This document shows, one piece after another, positions 25,250 through 38,285 of a DNA stretch of 64,000 nt; within the stretch, counting starts at the first letter, position 1, and each line of letters begins with the position of its first letter. The notes under the pieces are model-generated. The model worked only from the letters and a program-made list of their open reading frames with translations. It was not told the origin of the DNA and ran no database searches. The position numbers and the translations under genes were made by a program. The stretch is from Nephrocerus scutellatus (Eukaryota; Arthropoda; Insecta; Diptera; Pipunculidae). The stretch covers positions 140,274,277 to 140,338,276 of the forward strand of contig OX352761.1 in NCBI GenBank assembly GCA_947095585.1, given 5' to 3'.

Positions 25250-26860
25250 TGCCATCTGGGAGTTTCTCTGAAATATGGCGAACATCCTGCGCCAAGTGTT
25301 GGTTGGTCTGTGGCCCAGCGAGCCGGATCCTCCTCGACTCAATCCAGGTCGGACCTGAAAACGCCAGATTCCTCCAATTAGAGCGTGAGCTTACGCGATA
25401 TAATATAGACATTTTGGGATTGAGTAGACCAGCTGGGAGAAGACAAAGGTCTGGAGTTGGACTGATGGTAACTCTGGCAGCACAAAACAGCCTTATATAT
25501 CATGGAAACCTCACATTTACCGGATACTGATGGCTATATTCCAGAGTAGAGTAAGAAAAATTACTATCATACAGTGTTATGCTCCGATCGAAGACGCGAC
25601 TGAGGACGAAAAGTATAATTTTTATTGTCATTTGGGCTCCGTGTATAACCAAACACCTAATGGCGACATCGTAATGGTGATGAGGGACTTCAACGCCAAG
25701 GTAGGAAGCGAATAGTCGAGTACAGATCTCCGCTATATCTACTGTTCATCGACTTCGAGAAGGCTTCTGACAGCTCAAATCGAGAAGCTATCTAGTTGGC
25801 ACTGCGAAGGAGTGGTATCCCAGAAAAATTTATAGCTATTATCAAAGCTACATACGAGGGAAGTAAATGTCAAGTCCTACACATCGGTAAGGTGTCCAAG
25901 GAATTTGAAGACCAAAATGGAGTACCTCAGGGGTGCATACTATCACCGCTGTAATTCCTGGTGGTCATCAGCGATGTACTCCGTGCAGCCTTGACGGTAG
26001 GGAACAATGGACTTCGATGGACTATGACAACTTACCTTAAGCACCTTGACTACGCTGACGATGTTTGCCAGCTCTCACATCTGATAATGGACCTTCATAT
26101 GATGGCCCAAAATCTAGCAACCGAAGCAAGTAAAATTCGGCTCAAGATAAACGCTGCCAAAACAAATGCCCTGAACACTTCTAACAACCGCTCTCAACTC
26201 AACATTGCTGGACAGGTAGTCGAAAAAGTTGACAACTTTCTATACCTAGGAAGTGTGGTCTCGGCTGAACGCGGTGGCACCGAACTGGATATGTGCAGCA
26301 ATGTCAGGAAAGCAAGGGCTGCATTCGGAATGCTATCGAAAGTCTGGAGAAGCAATGTTTTCAGCATAAGAACTAAGCTTCGACTGTTCCGCTCCAAAGT
26401 CGAATCAGTACTGCTGCATGGGTGTAGTACTAGGAAGGTGGATACCACTACTACGCGCAAGCTGCAATCTTTCGAAAACAAATGCCTACGTATAATCTTG
26501 GTGATCTTCTGGCCCAATCGTATATCCAACGACAAACTTCATCGGATAACGAGCCAAGAACCTATGGACGTTATTGTGCGAAGGAGAAAGTCGCAGTGGA
26601 TTGGACACACACTATGGCGCGACGACAAGTCAATTGCGAAATATGCCATGCAGTGGATCCTGCTCACCCAGGCAGGTAGAATAGCGGGGCGCCCTAGGAG
26701 GACGTGGCGCAGGACAGTCGAGGAGGAATCAGTGTCCTTGGGAATGAGTTGGAGGCAGCACAAACGCGTTGCAGAAAACAGAACAAGATGGCGCGTAGGC
26801 GTTGTTGACGCCATATGCCCCTCGAGGAGTGAAATGATTACAAAAGAATAATATGTAAAA
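25250..26860 (+). mobile_element. RTE-like LINE, internally deleted, with a 296-codon open frame
   Basis: Endonuclease parts are read at 25380-25715: YNIDILGLS, then CYAPIEDATEDEK and MRDFNAKVG, where the family has GDFNAKVG. The frame then jumps straight to the RT palm (FIDFEKA-like at 25748), so the RT fingers are deleted. VPQGCILSPL follows near 25920, with a stop just after. From 25961 a 296-codon frame runs without a stop. It starts in the RT palm with HLDYADDVC (catalytic YADD intact) and passes through SLGSVVSAE-like, LRIILVIFWPNRIS and GRPRRTWRRTVEEE segments to 26848. It is the least decayed coding piece among the LINEs here. Confidence 0.85.
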
Positions 26861-27272
26861 ATTGAGATTTTAAATTAAAAATTTAAGATCGGTCGACTAA
26901 AAAATGGAAACCAACCGATGCCTGAATAAAATCATTTTTTAAGAACAGCTCCGCATTATCCCAAAGGGCGGAACAACACATGCATGCCGACCATAAAGGT
27001 AGTCAATGAAATGGCACGTTAGACGGGTTGTAAGAGATTATTGGGAAATAACGATAATTTCATTGAGTGTATTCCAGCACTGTTCGTGGTTGTCTAGCAC
27101 AGTTCCCATGTATATTTTATTACATAGCAATTTTTGCCAGTAACTATCACACTATTTTATTACATTTGCAATAACAGCAACAGTTATGAGTAGTTTGTCG
27201 CAGCAGCTTTGAGCTTCAAAACACTAAATAAATGAGTGAGTTAATGTACATAAATCCACAAAAGTCCGACGA
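26861..27272. other. Gene-free stretch downstream of the RTE-like LINE
   Basis: AT-rich DNA with no frame or repeat I recognise. Confidence 0.4.
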
Positions 27273-27273
27273 T

Positions 27274-27347
27274 ATGTCAGTGTAGTGCAGTGGTTAGCAC
27301 CATTGGCTTCCAATCTGAGGACACCGGATCGATTCCCGGCGCGTCCG
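27274..27347 (+). repeat. tRNA-like sequence (tRNA-Gly(UCC)-like pseudogene or SINE head)
   Basis: TGTAGTGCAGTGGTTAGCAC resembles an A-box/D-arm, and CCGGATCGATTCCCGG resembles the B-box/T-arm. Between them CTTCCAA could be an anticodon loop reading UCC. The stems pair only partly and the acceptor arm is not convincing. It is therefore a dead tRNA copy or the head of a tRNA-derived SINE rather than a working tRNA. Confidence 0.5.
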
Positions 27348-30292
27348 AAAAACGCACGAATTTTACCCACCGACCTGATCATAATACGGATGCTGAACAT
27401 GTGCTATTACAATTACCGTAAATATCCTGCTATATTCACATGTACGGTTTAGTTGATGTATGAAGTAATCAAGATGTAGATCAATCAATGTGGGTTTATG
27501 AGCAGAATATTGTAGTTTGTGAGTGCTCGGGTGTGAACTAAACTCCACAACACTTTCTTTACTTCTGCTATCCAAATATTTCCAAACCCACACTCTGCCT
27601 AAAAGGATGCAAATCCCCTGAAGCGAGTCCTATTTATAACAAAAAAATTGTTTAGTGGACAGACAGTGGAATCACCGCTGCTATTCTCTTAATGAAAAAC
27701 ATTCGTGCTGTCCAATTTTGGGTCACTTTATAAAGCCATTTGTCACATTTGTCTATTCTCATCATGATATTACGAACTTTACTATTCAAACTTTCCGAAC
27801 TTCAAAAGCAAACTTTCTATTGACTTTCTCTTTCAAAAGTTTCAAAACCATCGTGTGTCTCATTAATAACACGCTCCGTGGAAACCAATGACTTCCCTGA
27901 CAATTGCTGGCGCTAAACGGGAAAAATTTATGATAATTACAGATAGACATACACATATGCACATGAATCACTTTGTCGATCCTATGTTCTGATATTACAC
28001 TTTTTTGTATACCTACAGCATTTTGAAACGGTAGGCGAATATTCTGTTGTAAAACAAACAATTTACGAGTATCTTTGTCCTCTCTCATTTTCCACACGTT
28101 GGTAATGACAATGGCAGCGACAATGGAAACGACGACAACGCCGAGGACCACCTCATCCGTGCGAATAGTGATGAATATTAAAAATCCAACAAATTGTTCT
28201 CGATGTGATCTGGGGCATCTGAAATCTGAACATCATTAGAGCAGTCAAAGAGGACTCTTCTGCTCGTGTTTCCACTAATGAGTTTGACATTGTTTTCCTA
28301 GGTGCGTCGTGTCTGTGCAGCGTAGCGAGATTTTCGTTCCAATTAGATGGTGCTTATGCTCACCATTACCAAAAAGAACAAAAAGTACGTTATCTAGAAA
28401 AGGGGTGGAAAAGGAGAAAGGTAACACTCACGTCACTCACGGAAACGTTGTGTTCGGGGTCCACACTGTTTTAAGACGAATATTCTTACATGGTAAGCCT
28501 AACTCGGTGTGGTACTGTTCATTGAGTTTTCGGACTGTTCTTGTTGTGGTGACATGTTGACAGGTTATAGATTTATAGATATGGATACCAATTATAGCGC
28601 AGAAAATTATTATTCTATCCAATTCCGTTTGCCTGCACGTCGGTCAAATCCTCATCATATTAGACTGTGTTTTTCACGAACCTCCTACCAACATTTCTTT
28701 AAAATATCAACATTATTCCCTTTAGCCACAGGTGCACTCTCGGTCCCTGTTGTGTACTGGTACTGAACTTCTTCAGAAGTGAGAAGTAACACCAACAACC
28801 ACCACCAACCACCACCACCATCTTCAGGGTTTACCAAATGCTGAAACTTTTCGGCACCAGGTGCATTTAATAACAGAAGAGGTTGCAAATCAGTGAGAGA
28901 TGTATGCGTGTGAGTTTTCGGTTAAAAAGAAGAAGGAGTTTCAACGAAGCAGCAAAATCTCGACATATCCTTCCGCAAGATGCAAACAGCCAGCTTTTGA
29001 AAAATGCCTGCCAGAAAACAAAGAAAAATGTCCTCTTCTTTCAGTTTGCATTCTTCATTTATTTAATTTTCTTTTCTTTTGTGCTGCTGCCTTTGTACCG
29101 CACTAGCTTGCTGGTATCTTTCCGGGTCTCACCTGGCCTCTGCCCCAGATGACGGCTATAAGTCAAAGCCATGAATAACAAACCAATTCGAATTTTACTG
29201 GCGCCCTCGCCCCTCTCTATGCTTTGCCTTCTCTGAAGGATGAAGGATTTCTGCACAAAATCACTTTTCTTGATTTATCCCTCATTATATATACAGCGGT
29301 AAAATGTCGGTAGATGGGTGGTTATATATGTGCAAGCAAGGACTTGCTCATGCCGTGGCTAAGACGACGAAAAATTCCACAGGAGCGACTTTCATTTTCA
29401 ATGGTGATAAAAAGTCGTCTCCGTCGAGGCAGTTTACCTGTGTTCGCATGTTCCTGTCGTGTTCCCAGGCATGTTGGGATATTTAAATTTTCTAAGGCTT
29501 CCAAAGCCGGGCAAACTTCAAAAGAAGATTGTCCGGCAATAAATTTTACCCCGTCCCAACAAAACACACAAGCCAGCACACGTATGCACATGTGCAATTG
29601 TACTGAGTGCACTGTTAGTGTACGCTACATCCACGCTAAGACGAGGAGATTGTTATCGGTATAGCAATGATGATGAATAGGCGTGTTAGGCGTAAATGAA
29701 TTCGCTTAGCATGAATGTACATAGATGCATCAGGCGGCTAAGTCAGGCTGGAAGGACTGTTTCGCCTCTTACACTCGGTGCTGCATATTGGTGTGATGAT
29801 GGAGCTGTTTAACTAAATCACATGGAAGAATCCTTTCTTAATTTATGACTGAAAAATGCATGTGTTCGTACGAGTACAACCTTTTGCGTGCGAGACAGAG
29901 TGACTTGTAAAGCCAAACGAAAAAAAATCACGAAGCGGTACGTGCGAAAAGCTCTTTGTTTAAAGTGTTGCCTTGATAGACTGCGATGAATATCAAGTGA
30001 ATAACAAATGAGATTCCAATAATGGCCATTTTAATTTGTTTTACTTATTTCTAAGGGTTTTTTTAAATACAAAATAACCAGCTGTCGGTTATTTTCTTAA
30101 TAACCGGGACAATTTGAAAGGCGCTTTTGCTTTAATTCTGTTACAAAGCTATTATCCATCATCTGTCTGTTTTTCAACTTAATACACTTTTCATAAAAAA
30201 AACTAAAATCATTCATTTTTAGTATGGAACTATATAAACATATATTTCTTGTCTATATTAACTTTGAGTGTGTGTTTGGTTGTAACTGGCCG
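27348..30292. other. Gene-free stretch
   Basis: No coding exon could be supported. Overlapping frames of 65-121 codons on both strands are low-complexity or unrelated. There is a short CCACCA run at about 28799-28820. Confidence 0.4.
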
Positions 30293-30390
30293 GAGGCTCA
30301 CGTCAAAGGCGCACTAAGGCTCACGCACTTGGGCTCTCGTCAAGGCTCGTCAGGCTCACGTCAAAGGCGCAGGGCTCACGCTCGACTCAA
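30293..30390 (+). repeat. Degenerate tandem repeat around GGCTCACGTCAAAGGCGCA
   Basis: The 19-mer GGCTCACGTCAAAGGCGCA occurs exactly at 30295-30313 and 30353-30371. Shorter GGCTC(A/T)CG variants lie between and after. It is a small GC-rich tract in AT-rich DNA. Confidence 0.75.
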
Positions 30391-32768
30391 GCTCACAAAT
30401 TCTAGGATCACGTCGCTCAGGCTAGAGCATCATTAAAACAATACACTTAGAGAATTAAGGAAAATACAGAAGTTAATTCGAAGAGTCACCAACTACAAAT
30501 TTTATTGTAACGACCCCTTTTCTTTGAACCCTGGTCTTACTCTTTACTTGCAGGAAAGAAACATTTTTCTTATATATACAGAGCTCTTCTACAGCAGTAA
30601 CGTTCACTTGTAGATCTTTTTGGATTTTTTAGTTGAATTGTGGTTTGAAATTGCCTGAGTATTGCTGGTATTTACCTAATTTTAGTGATATATTCCTCAA
30701 TTATTTAAAAATACGTGTAGTTATGGACAATGGACGTTCTGAGTGCTCTGGTGCGGTTTTATCAAAGCTACCCACGCTTTAAAAACAAAACTGGGTATTT
30801 TTCACGAATTCCATCAGTCGACGCCAGTTGGAAGACTTGCTATTAGTCTGCGACAGCGGCATAAACTGTACCATCAGTCGTATTTCAATTCAAAGCATAG
30901 CAACATAGCAATAACGATTACGGTTTGGTAAACTGAATAGACATTTCATTAACAATTTCCAATTTCAAAATATAGTAATTAAAATCCTTGAAATACTCTT
31001 TCACTTTGTCTGCTTAACAAATGGGCGCGTTACATCGTGAAAAAGATACCTTTGACCAGCGAATAGCCAAAGGCTTTTAAAATTATTAAATTGCCAGAGC
31101 AATTTACACCCGAACGCGGCTTATCCACTGCAGCGAACAAAAACATAACTTCTTCCCCACCGCTGCCGGTTGCTTTCCAGTGCAAAAAAGTGATTTTTAA
31201 CATTATCATTATCAAACATAGAAAACATTTAGGATTTGCTGATGCTGGCCAAAAAAGTGTAGATGGAAAAAAAGGACTTCTGTGGAAAAATGACTTGGAT
31301 GATCCAGTCTGCAAGCGGACGATAGTCTTGCATGCTCCGGTAATGACGTTGATTATGATGAGTCGGCTATTTCCGCTAAAGCGCACACTGGCTGTTTGTG
31401 GTGTAGCACCACAGAGTTGCACAGACTCCGACGCAGTTGCAGTTTGGTATGTGGCTAGAGAAACACAAAAATTGCGAAAGAAACAAATTAACACAGATAT
31501 TTCATTAGTGCGAATTAATTTGAAATTTAAAAACTTTTTAAAGAACTCACTCGATTGTTAACACAGAGTGAGAGCGCAATGCTGATTAAGTTTAGCGATT
31601 TTCCTTGATTGCGGTTTTCGTAGAAATGCTCTGGCTGCATAAATTCTAAAGGTCTCGAATGTTATGGTTCAGTTGATTGCGAATATAATCGTTGAGTTGG
31701 CAAGAAGCACACGTAGTTGAGATAGCTGTTTTGTAGAGGAAATGTGGTTAGAGGAACAATGATGTTGCTATAGCTGCCATAAAACTACATATTTCAGTTT
31801 TGAAAAATTAATTAATTTATTTTTTATTATTCCCTACCATCTACACTGTATCAAAAGCTACACTACATTTGTTGATTCTATCAATGGTTTTTCCATAAAA
31901 CAACCAGCAACGTTTCTCCTCAGGGTTGCTTTCTAAAGTTTCTTCAGTGTTTGTCCCTTCCCAACAGAGCATCTACAAGTTAGTGGTTCTCCTTTAAATG
32001 TGTCCACACCGATGTTGTTCACAGATTTATGACTTGGACAGAAAGAGTGACAACCCTAATTTTGTAATTTTTTCCTTCCTGTGTCGTTTGTCCTTTTATT
32101 TGTCCTTTCAATATTATCATAAAGTTAAGAGTTTTGTCATTTTTATTGCTTGGCGTTTTACATTGTGTGTATGTATGTATCTGTATATCCTTTCTTTGAG
32201 TATATATTTTATTATAAGCTAGTTTTTTGTTAGTGTAAGGTTTCGAAGTGTTTTATGCATAGAGGCTAAAAGTGAAACAAATGATTGTAATACAAGGACC
32301 CTGGAAGACTATGGGCACTTTGGAACTATACATCATATAGTTTATCGCAGCAAAGGAGAGACCTCGAGGCAAGCATAATTTCGTATTCCTTTGAATATTT
32401 CTAAGGTTCGCACCATGGTTTTGGCCTGTGTACATAGCTTACCACATTATTTTGTCTCTACAAATAAAAAAAGGGTTCCCTTTATTTACGTGGAGAATAT
32501 GCGAGATAATTTAAACGAACTAACTTGTAGAAAGGGCAGTTATTTATTATTAGAATTTATATTGTTGACCCAAATATACTTAATGCAAAAATAAACTTTA
32601 AGCAAAGTCGATAGATACTTCGCAAGCAAACAGTTTTCCTATACCAACCGTGTATGTTGCTAAAGTTAGTTCATATGCAGCACTATTTCGGATTTGTTCT
32701 CAATTTTAAATGGTTTTTAACTTCAAAGAAACTACATCGGTTGTTTATGTTGTTCCATCTTAAGTGCA
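30391..32768. other. Gene-free stretch with two overlapping long frames
   Basis: 31091-31561 (plus, 156 codons) and 31030-31494 (minus, 154 codons) overlap almost completely. Neither shows a domain I know, and neither has a convincing splice or promoter context. I treat both as chance frames, with low certainty. Confidence 0.35.
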
Positions 32769-32958
32769 TTTGGCGGTCAGCCATCAGCAGAATAGGGCGA
32801 ATAACACCGAATGCCTTAGAATTGCAGGTGGCCATAATTATCTCTGACTGGTGGAAGTGCGATCAAACCTCCACGTGGTGGCTGCCGATAATTTTCCTCC
32901 AAATACAGGAAAAGCTAAACGATCGGGCTTGTCCTTTCAAAGTAAGTTTGGCGCGAGG
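32769..32958 (+). repeat. Dispersed repeat, copy 2 of 2
   Basis: Same unit as 9405-9593, same strand, with sharp shared edges (TTGGCGGTCAGCC to TTGGCGCGAGG). This copy ends about 80 bases before an RTE-type LINE begins. The plus strand is open through the whole unit here (a frame running WRSAISRIGRIT...), but the other copy does not preserve that frame. Confidence 0.8.
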
Positions 32959-33039
32959 CCAAAAGCCTCGACCGTAAAAAAAAGTTTTTTCTCTTTTTTC
33001 GGATATACTGATGAATTACAACAACCATGACTGCATAAC

Positions 33040-35158
33040 AGCTAGCCGATACCTTGTCCAAATATACAAGTAATGCTGACATAACAGCAATCCAGGAGAT
33101 GCAGTGGACGGGAAATGGTGTCTTACAAAAATCAATATATGACATATATTACAGCTGTCATGCAAGACTTCATGTGCTCGGGGTGGGGTTTTTAGTCAAC
33201 ATAAGAATGAAACCTACCGTTATCGGCTGGTAAGCAGTAAATGAACGGCTATGAACCCTTCGTGTGCGGGGCAGATTAAAAAACATAAGTATCATAAACG
33301 TTCACGCACCTACAGAGGATTCCCCAGATGATGAAAAACAAGAATTCTTTGAATCTGTCGAACGGGAACTCCATGCCTGTCGTAAAAATCATTCTGGGGG
33401 ATATGAATGCCGAAATAGTTAGGAAGCCAGTATTCAGGCAGTACTTTGTTACCCATAGCTTACACGAGACAATGACAATGGACAACAAGTAATAGAGATG
33501 GCAGCAAGCAATAGTTGCAAGTACAAAGTTTGCGCGTAACAAAACTACCTGCGTATCTCCTGATGGAGCAACTCGCAACCAGATAGACCACGTGTTGATA
33601 GACTGCCGCCACAACCAAAACCTGATGACGGTACAAACGTACCGAGCTGCCAACGTCGACTCGGGCCACTATCTTGTTGGTATAGTGCTCCGAGCGCTCA
33701 CGAAGGACTGCATCCGCGAATCAGATTCGATTCAACACGGCTAACCTTCGCAACGAAGAGACCAGAAACAACTACGGTCAAGCGATAGGACTCGCCCTAA
33801 ATGCAGGAAGAGTAAGTCCTGGAGCTGAGATGTCAGGCGTGAATGAAAAATGGACACGCCTTAAGAATACTGTCATTAGTACTGCTGACTCCATCTTAGG
33901 AGCCGTAGGGATCGGAACGACTGATTCGATGACGAATGTAAGCTAGCGACTGAATGTAAGAATGTTGCGAACTGAGCAACGCAACAATCTCATAAAACGC
34001 GGGCACGCGAAGATGAATATAAAGAGCTCAGAAGATATGAAAAAACAGTTCACCGGCGAAAGAAAGCAGCCTGGGAGAAGAATCTCGTCCATGAACTGGA
34101 ACAGTACAGAGAGCGAGGACCGCACCCGGCGCGGAAGTTCTACCAAAGAGTCCGCGGTATGAGGCACTATACACCGCGTTGCACATACTGCAAACACAAA
34201 GAGGGTAATCTGATTGCCGATCTTAAAGGCATTTTAGAGCAATGGAAAGAGCACTTTCATGAGTTGCTTAATGGCCAGCTAACTGAGGAATTGGAGGCTC
34301 CACCAATGTCCGAAGACCACACTATGCTGTCGCCACCAAGCATAGACAAGAAATTAGCAGAACGATAAGTCGGCTCAAAAATAATAAGGCCCTAGGGTCA
34401 GATAGTATCCCAGCGGAGCTGATTAAAACAGGAGGCCCCGCAATACACCAAGGATTTCATGAACTAATAGTGCAACTATGGGAGGAAGAAGCGATGCCAG
34501 AGTACTGGCGCAGAGGCATCCTGTACCCCATACATAAGAAAGGAAGACAGGAAGCTTTCATCGATTGGGCGCCACGAAATCTGGGGCTGCACATAAATGA
34601 CAGCAAATCAAATTACATGGTGGCCACATCTGCGAGTAGAAGATTCAACATTGGTCCCGCAATTAAAATAGTGGAGCGCGAATTTGAAGTAGTGCAATCC
34701 TTTAACTATCTCGTGTCAACTGTTCCTCAAAGCCAACAAAGCCTACTTTAGTCTGTCAAGACTCTTCACATCCAAGCTGCTGGTGTAAAAAAACAATGAT
34801 CATACAAGTACTTGCATATGGATCCGAGACTTGGTTGCTTAGCAAAAAGCAATCTGACCTCTTAGCCGCGTTCGAGAGAAAAGTCTTACGGAGAATTGTT
34901 GGCCCCGTATGTGAGGAAGGACGAATCCGGAGACTCTAAAATTATGAGATCTACGAGCATTACCGCCCGTGAAGAGAATTAAGCTCGGAAGGCTCCGCTT
35001 GGTAGGACACCTAGCTCTAACAAGGTAGACCAGGACGTTCAGAGTTTAGGGATGCCAGACTGGGTGACATCGGCTCGAAATCGGGACCGGTGGAGAGATT
35101 TTTTGCGGGAGGCCAGAATCGGACACCGGTTGTAGAGCCAAATATGATGATGATGATG
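33040..35158 (+). mobile_element. RTE-type LINE, broken, with (ATG)n tail
   Basis: An endonuclease is read in pieces from 33040: ITAIQEMQWTG, then NVHAPTED at 33298, PDGATRNQIDHVLID at 33560 and a DSGHY motif near 33660. The region before the RT follows (KAAWEKNLVHELEQY, about 34065-34110), then RT fingers (SRLKNNKALGSDSIPAELIK near 34370-34430; YWRRGILYPIHKKG). A jump from WAPRN to LGLHINDSKSNYM shows the palm with YADD is deleted. The C-terminal part then follows (LAYGSETWLLSKKQ near 34815; AAFERKVLRRIVG). The end is GGTTGTAGAGCCAAATATG plus ATGATGATGATGA. The frame is broken many times. Confidence 0.85.
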
Positions 35159-37556
35159 AGTGCATTTACCAGAACTCTAATTTACACAACAACGAGAAAA
35201 TTCACAAGGATGATTCTTTACTTCTCTTCCCATCAGTGTGGCAGATGCAAAACGATTTATACAGACTTCTATTTAACGTAATTGGGAAAATATGCAAATA
35301 TGCGAAATTTTATTATGTCCTGCAATATAGGCCTTTCCCTAATCATTAGATGCAGAAAGTTTTCAATGGCATGTTTGCTTGTTTTTTATACACGACAATC
35401 GGTTTCCAAATAAGTTACATCAGCGTTGATACTTGAAGTACTTCGTGCCAATAAACGCCCACATAAATTGCTAGATGGCTACTTTATACCAACACTTACG
35501 CTTCCGAAATGTAATTTTTACCAGAAACAACCAACCATTCACAGCAGATCAAAAGTTAGTCATCCTGCGAACGCCCAATTACTTGCAGTACATCGGAAAC
35601 TTTCAAGCCTTCAAGTGCTGCTCCAAATTTACAATTTCTGTACAATATCTCTCTAGTTTCGGGAATATTACGCAATTAAATTGATAGCTACTGCAATATA
35701 TTATTGATGGATTTCATGCGGAAAAATCAATATTTACTTTGAGTGGCGAGACGTTGCACTAGAAGTTATGAAATTTTTCATTCAATTAAATTTCACGAGT
35801 ACGCAATGTGATAAAGTGTTTCACAGCAATGGGTTTCCGGAATAAAGGACGCAAACAATAATTTATTATCAGAGTGGAAGTGCATGTGAGCCATGAGAGG
35901 AACTCAGTCATATTTACATGACAACAACATGCAGTTTTATTAAATAGTTTCGATTGATGACATTTTTCCTACGAGTACATCATACGGCCATGTGTATCAT
36001 AATGAAACGCATACATTTTTTTATTTTCGGTGATTATGTAAATTTTGTTACTTTAAAAAAATTTTTTACATTATTAAGTGCCAGACGAAAAACTCTGGTT
36101 CTCTGCTTAACATTTGAGTATTCCACGGAAATGCCAGTGAATGCAACAAAAAGCGAGTGCGACGAGTTCAAGTTTTCAATGAGTTGGTACTGATTAGGAT
36201 ACGCTTGTGTTCTTTCCGAACTTATACAAATTAGTGTCTGTCCTCCTGTCTATAAATACAACAACAATAAAGAAACCAATAAATGCATAGTATACAGAAA
36301 ATATCTCATAGCCACATAGGCGACGGCAGGAATATTTTCAGAAGATATACTTTATATCCATACATATTTACGATACATACGAGTAAATACGAGTACAATT
36401 AGTAAGAATAGGTTTACGTCAAATAAAATGTCAAAATGAAAAGTCCATCGACGGACTGAGTGTTCATGAATCTTTAAATACTGCATATCAAAAGAAGGAA
36501 ACCATGCGAAGCTTCAATCAATTATATCAACAATTTTATTTATTTGCGGCGAAGTGGATGAGATTCTGTTTTCACAGATTTGTTGACAGGATTAGAATAC
36601 CTCCACGAAGTGGATTATTTGCGGAAGTAAGTTTAATTGTGCCAAAGACGTAGTAATTCGAAAGAAACAGGATTCTCCTGGGGTAATTTTGGCCTCTTAT
36701 GTTACATTGTCGAGTTTAATCAAGGAAAGAGATTTTGAAAAGGCCATTTAGAGTCAGGAGCAGAAAACCCCTTGCAGGTATCGCATCAAATTCAAAATTA
36801 ATTTATTGAAATTGATATTCCGAAGGCTAAATAATTGAAGAGGTGAAGCCAGAGGAATTATCGATTAGACGTGGGTATCTGCGTTATGACCAAGATAATA
36901 AAAAGCCGCTAATTTGTAAGTAATTCCTGGGATATTTGCATCATTCTTGGAGAGAGCTTGAAATACTTGCGAATAGCTGAATCTTTAATTTGAACGACCA
37001 TGCGTTGCTGGTAAGGCAGATCCACAGACCAAATCAACTATCTGATAATGTAGAAGAATTCTTCAGAATACCTATATACATACCATCATATTATCAATCA
37101 TCAATAATGAAGGGGCTTGTAGGAATATGATAAAATTGCAGATTGTGTAAATATCCTAAAGGAAGAAACGATATTTGTTGTCGAGGTTCGCTTTTCAGTA
37201 TTTGAAATATGTGGACTGGATTACCTAAGAAGCACTTAGCTAGCACACAAATTTCCGACATTAATTTGCATGTGAGTTGTGAATTAATGAAATGCAATAA
37301 AGTTTTCATCGTGAGATTCGCGGAAATAAAAGGGAAGCAGACGACAGCTGTACAATAAAACCGCACTTTACCCATAACTGTGAACAAAAATTCAATAAAT
37401 ATTGATGAATAGGAAATTTGTGTAGTTACCTACCTACCTAGAATTGGATCAGTAATATGTGTAACTAAAAACAATTGCGACTTTTTTGTCATTTTTGGTT
37501 TTCGTATTTTTAGGAATTTCGTAGAATTTATAGAAATTAAGCCCCTTTTTCGTGTC
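35159..37556. other. Gene-free stretch
   Basis: AT-rich, with short unrelated frames only. No repeat or element recognised. Confidence 0.4.
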
Positions 37557-38285
37557 GTGTCGTGTCGACTTCACAGGACTCTCTCCCTCGACCACACAAA
37601 TCCACTCGGGTCTGTCAAGAAACCTAACGGAGAACTGACAACCTCAAGATACATGATCTCAGATAGCCAGGCCGCATTACTTGCACTAAAAGGCTCTACT
37701 TTCAACACAAGAACAACGTGGAGCTGCTACTGCCACTTAAAACAATTGGCCAAAACCAATAAAATCACCCTTATGTGGTCCCCAGGGCACTCAGGCATTG
37801 CAGGGAACGAGGCAGCAGATATTTGCGCAAGAGAAGGCGCAGAAGGTACTTTTATTGGGCCGGAACCAAGCATTGCCTACTCCCTTAGCCACCTCAAAAA
37901 CAAAATTAAAGAGTGGGCTAACAATGCCATCGAAGCTGAATGGGTATCGTCGACAGGGATGAAGCATACCAAAAGGCTTCTCAAGTACAACATTGTACAC
38001 ATGGACAAGGCAATCAAGCTGAACCGTCATGCACTCAGATCTCTGGTCTGGTAAATAACGGGACACGGCCCATTCAACAGCCACCTATCGAAAATGGGCA
38101 AATCCCAGACGGACAGCTGCCGTTTCTGTAACAAGACAAAAGAATCGCCAGAACACATACTGTTCATGTTCTCGCAAGGAAAAGACTTAAGCACCTCAAG
38201 GCTCACACAGTCCCAGGACAGAATGGCATTTCGATCGAACTGTCAGACGTAATGGCATTCATAAAGGAACTGAGGTATTCAAGAG
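37557..38285 (+). mobile_element. LINE fragment: RNase H and C-terminal Cys/His segment
   Basis: A 165-codon frame starts just before ISDSQAALLALKG, contains WSPGHSGIAGNEAADICARE (RNase H motif), and ends at 38052. After a stop the same frame continues with ITGHGPFNSHLSKMG and CRFCNKTKESPEHIL (Cys/His motif). This is the 3' end of ORF2 of an RNase H-bearing LINE (LOA/R1/I-type). The upstream RT is missing. The reading fades at the MITE edge. Confidence 0.85.

Noticed and set aside
27274..27347. Functional tRNA gene
   Set aside because: The acceptor and anticodon stems do not pair well, so only a tRNA-like origin can be supported.
29314..29664. 116-codon plus-strand frame
   Set aside because: Overlapping frames in all directions and no recognisable motif.
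32654..32977. 107-codon plus-strand frame
   Set aside because: Its second half is the dispersed repeat. The other repeat copy at 9405 does not keep the frame.
33000..33700. Minus-strand frames of 125 and 76 codons
   Set aside because: They are antisense to the RTE endonuclease read on the plus strand.
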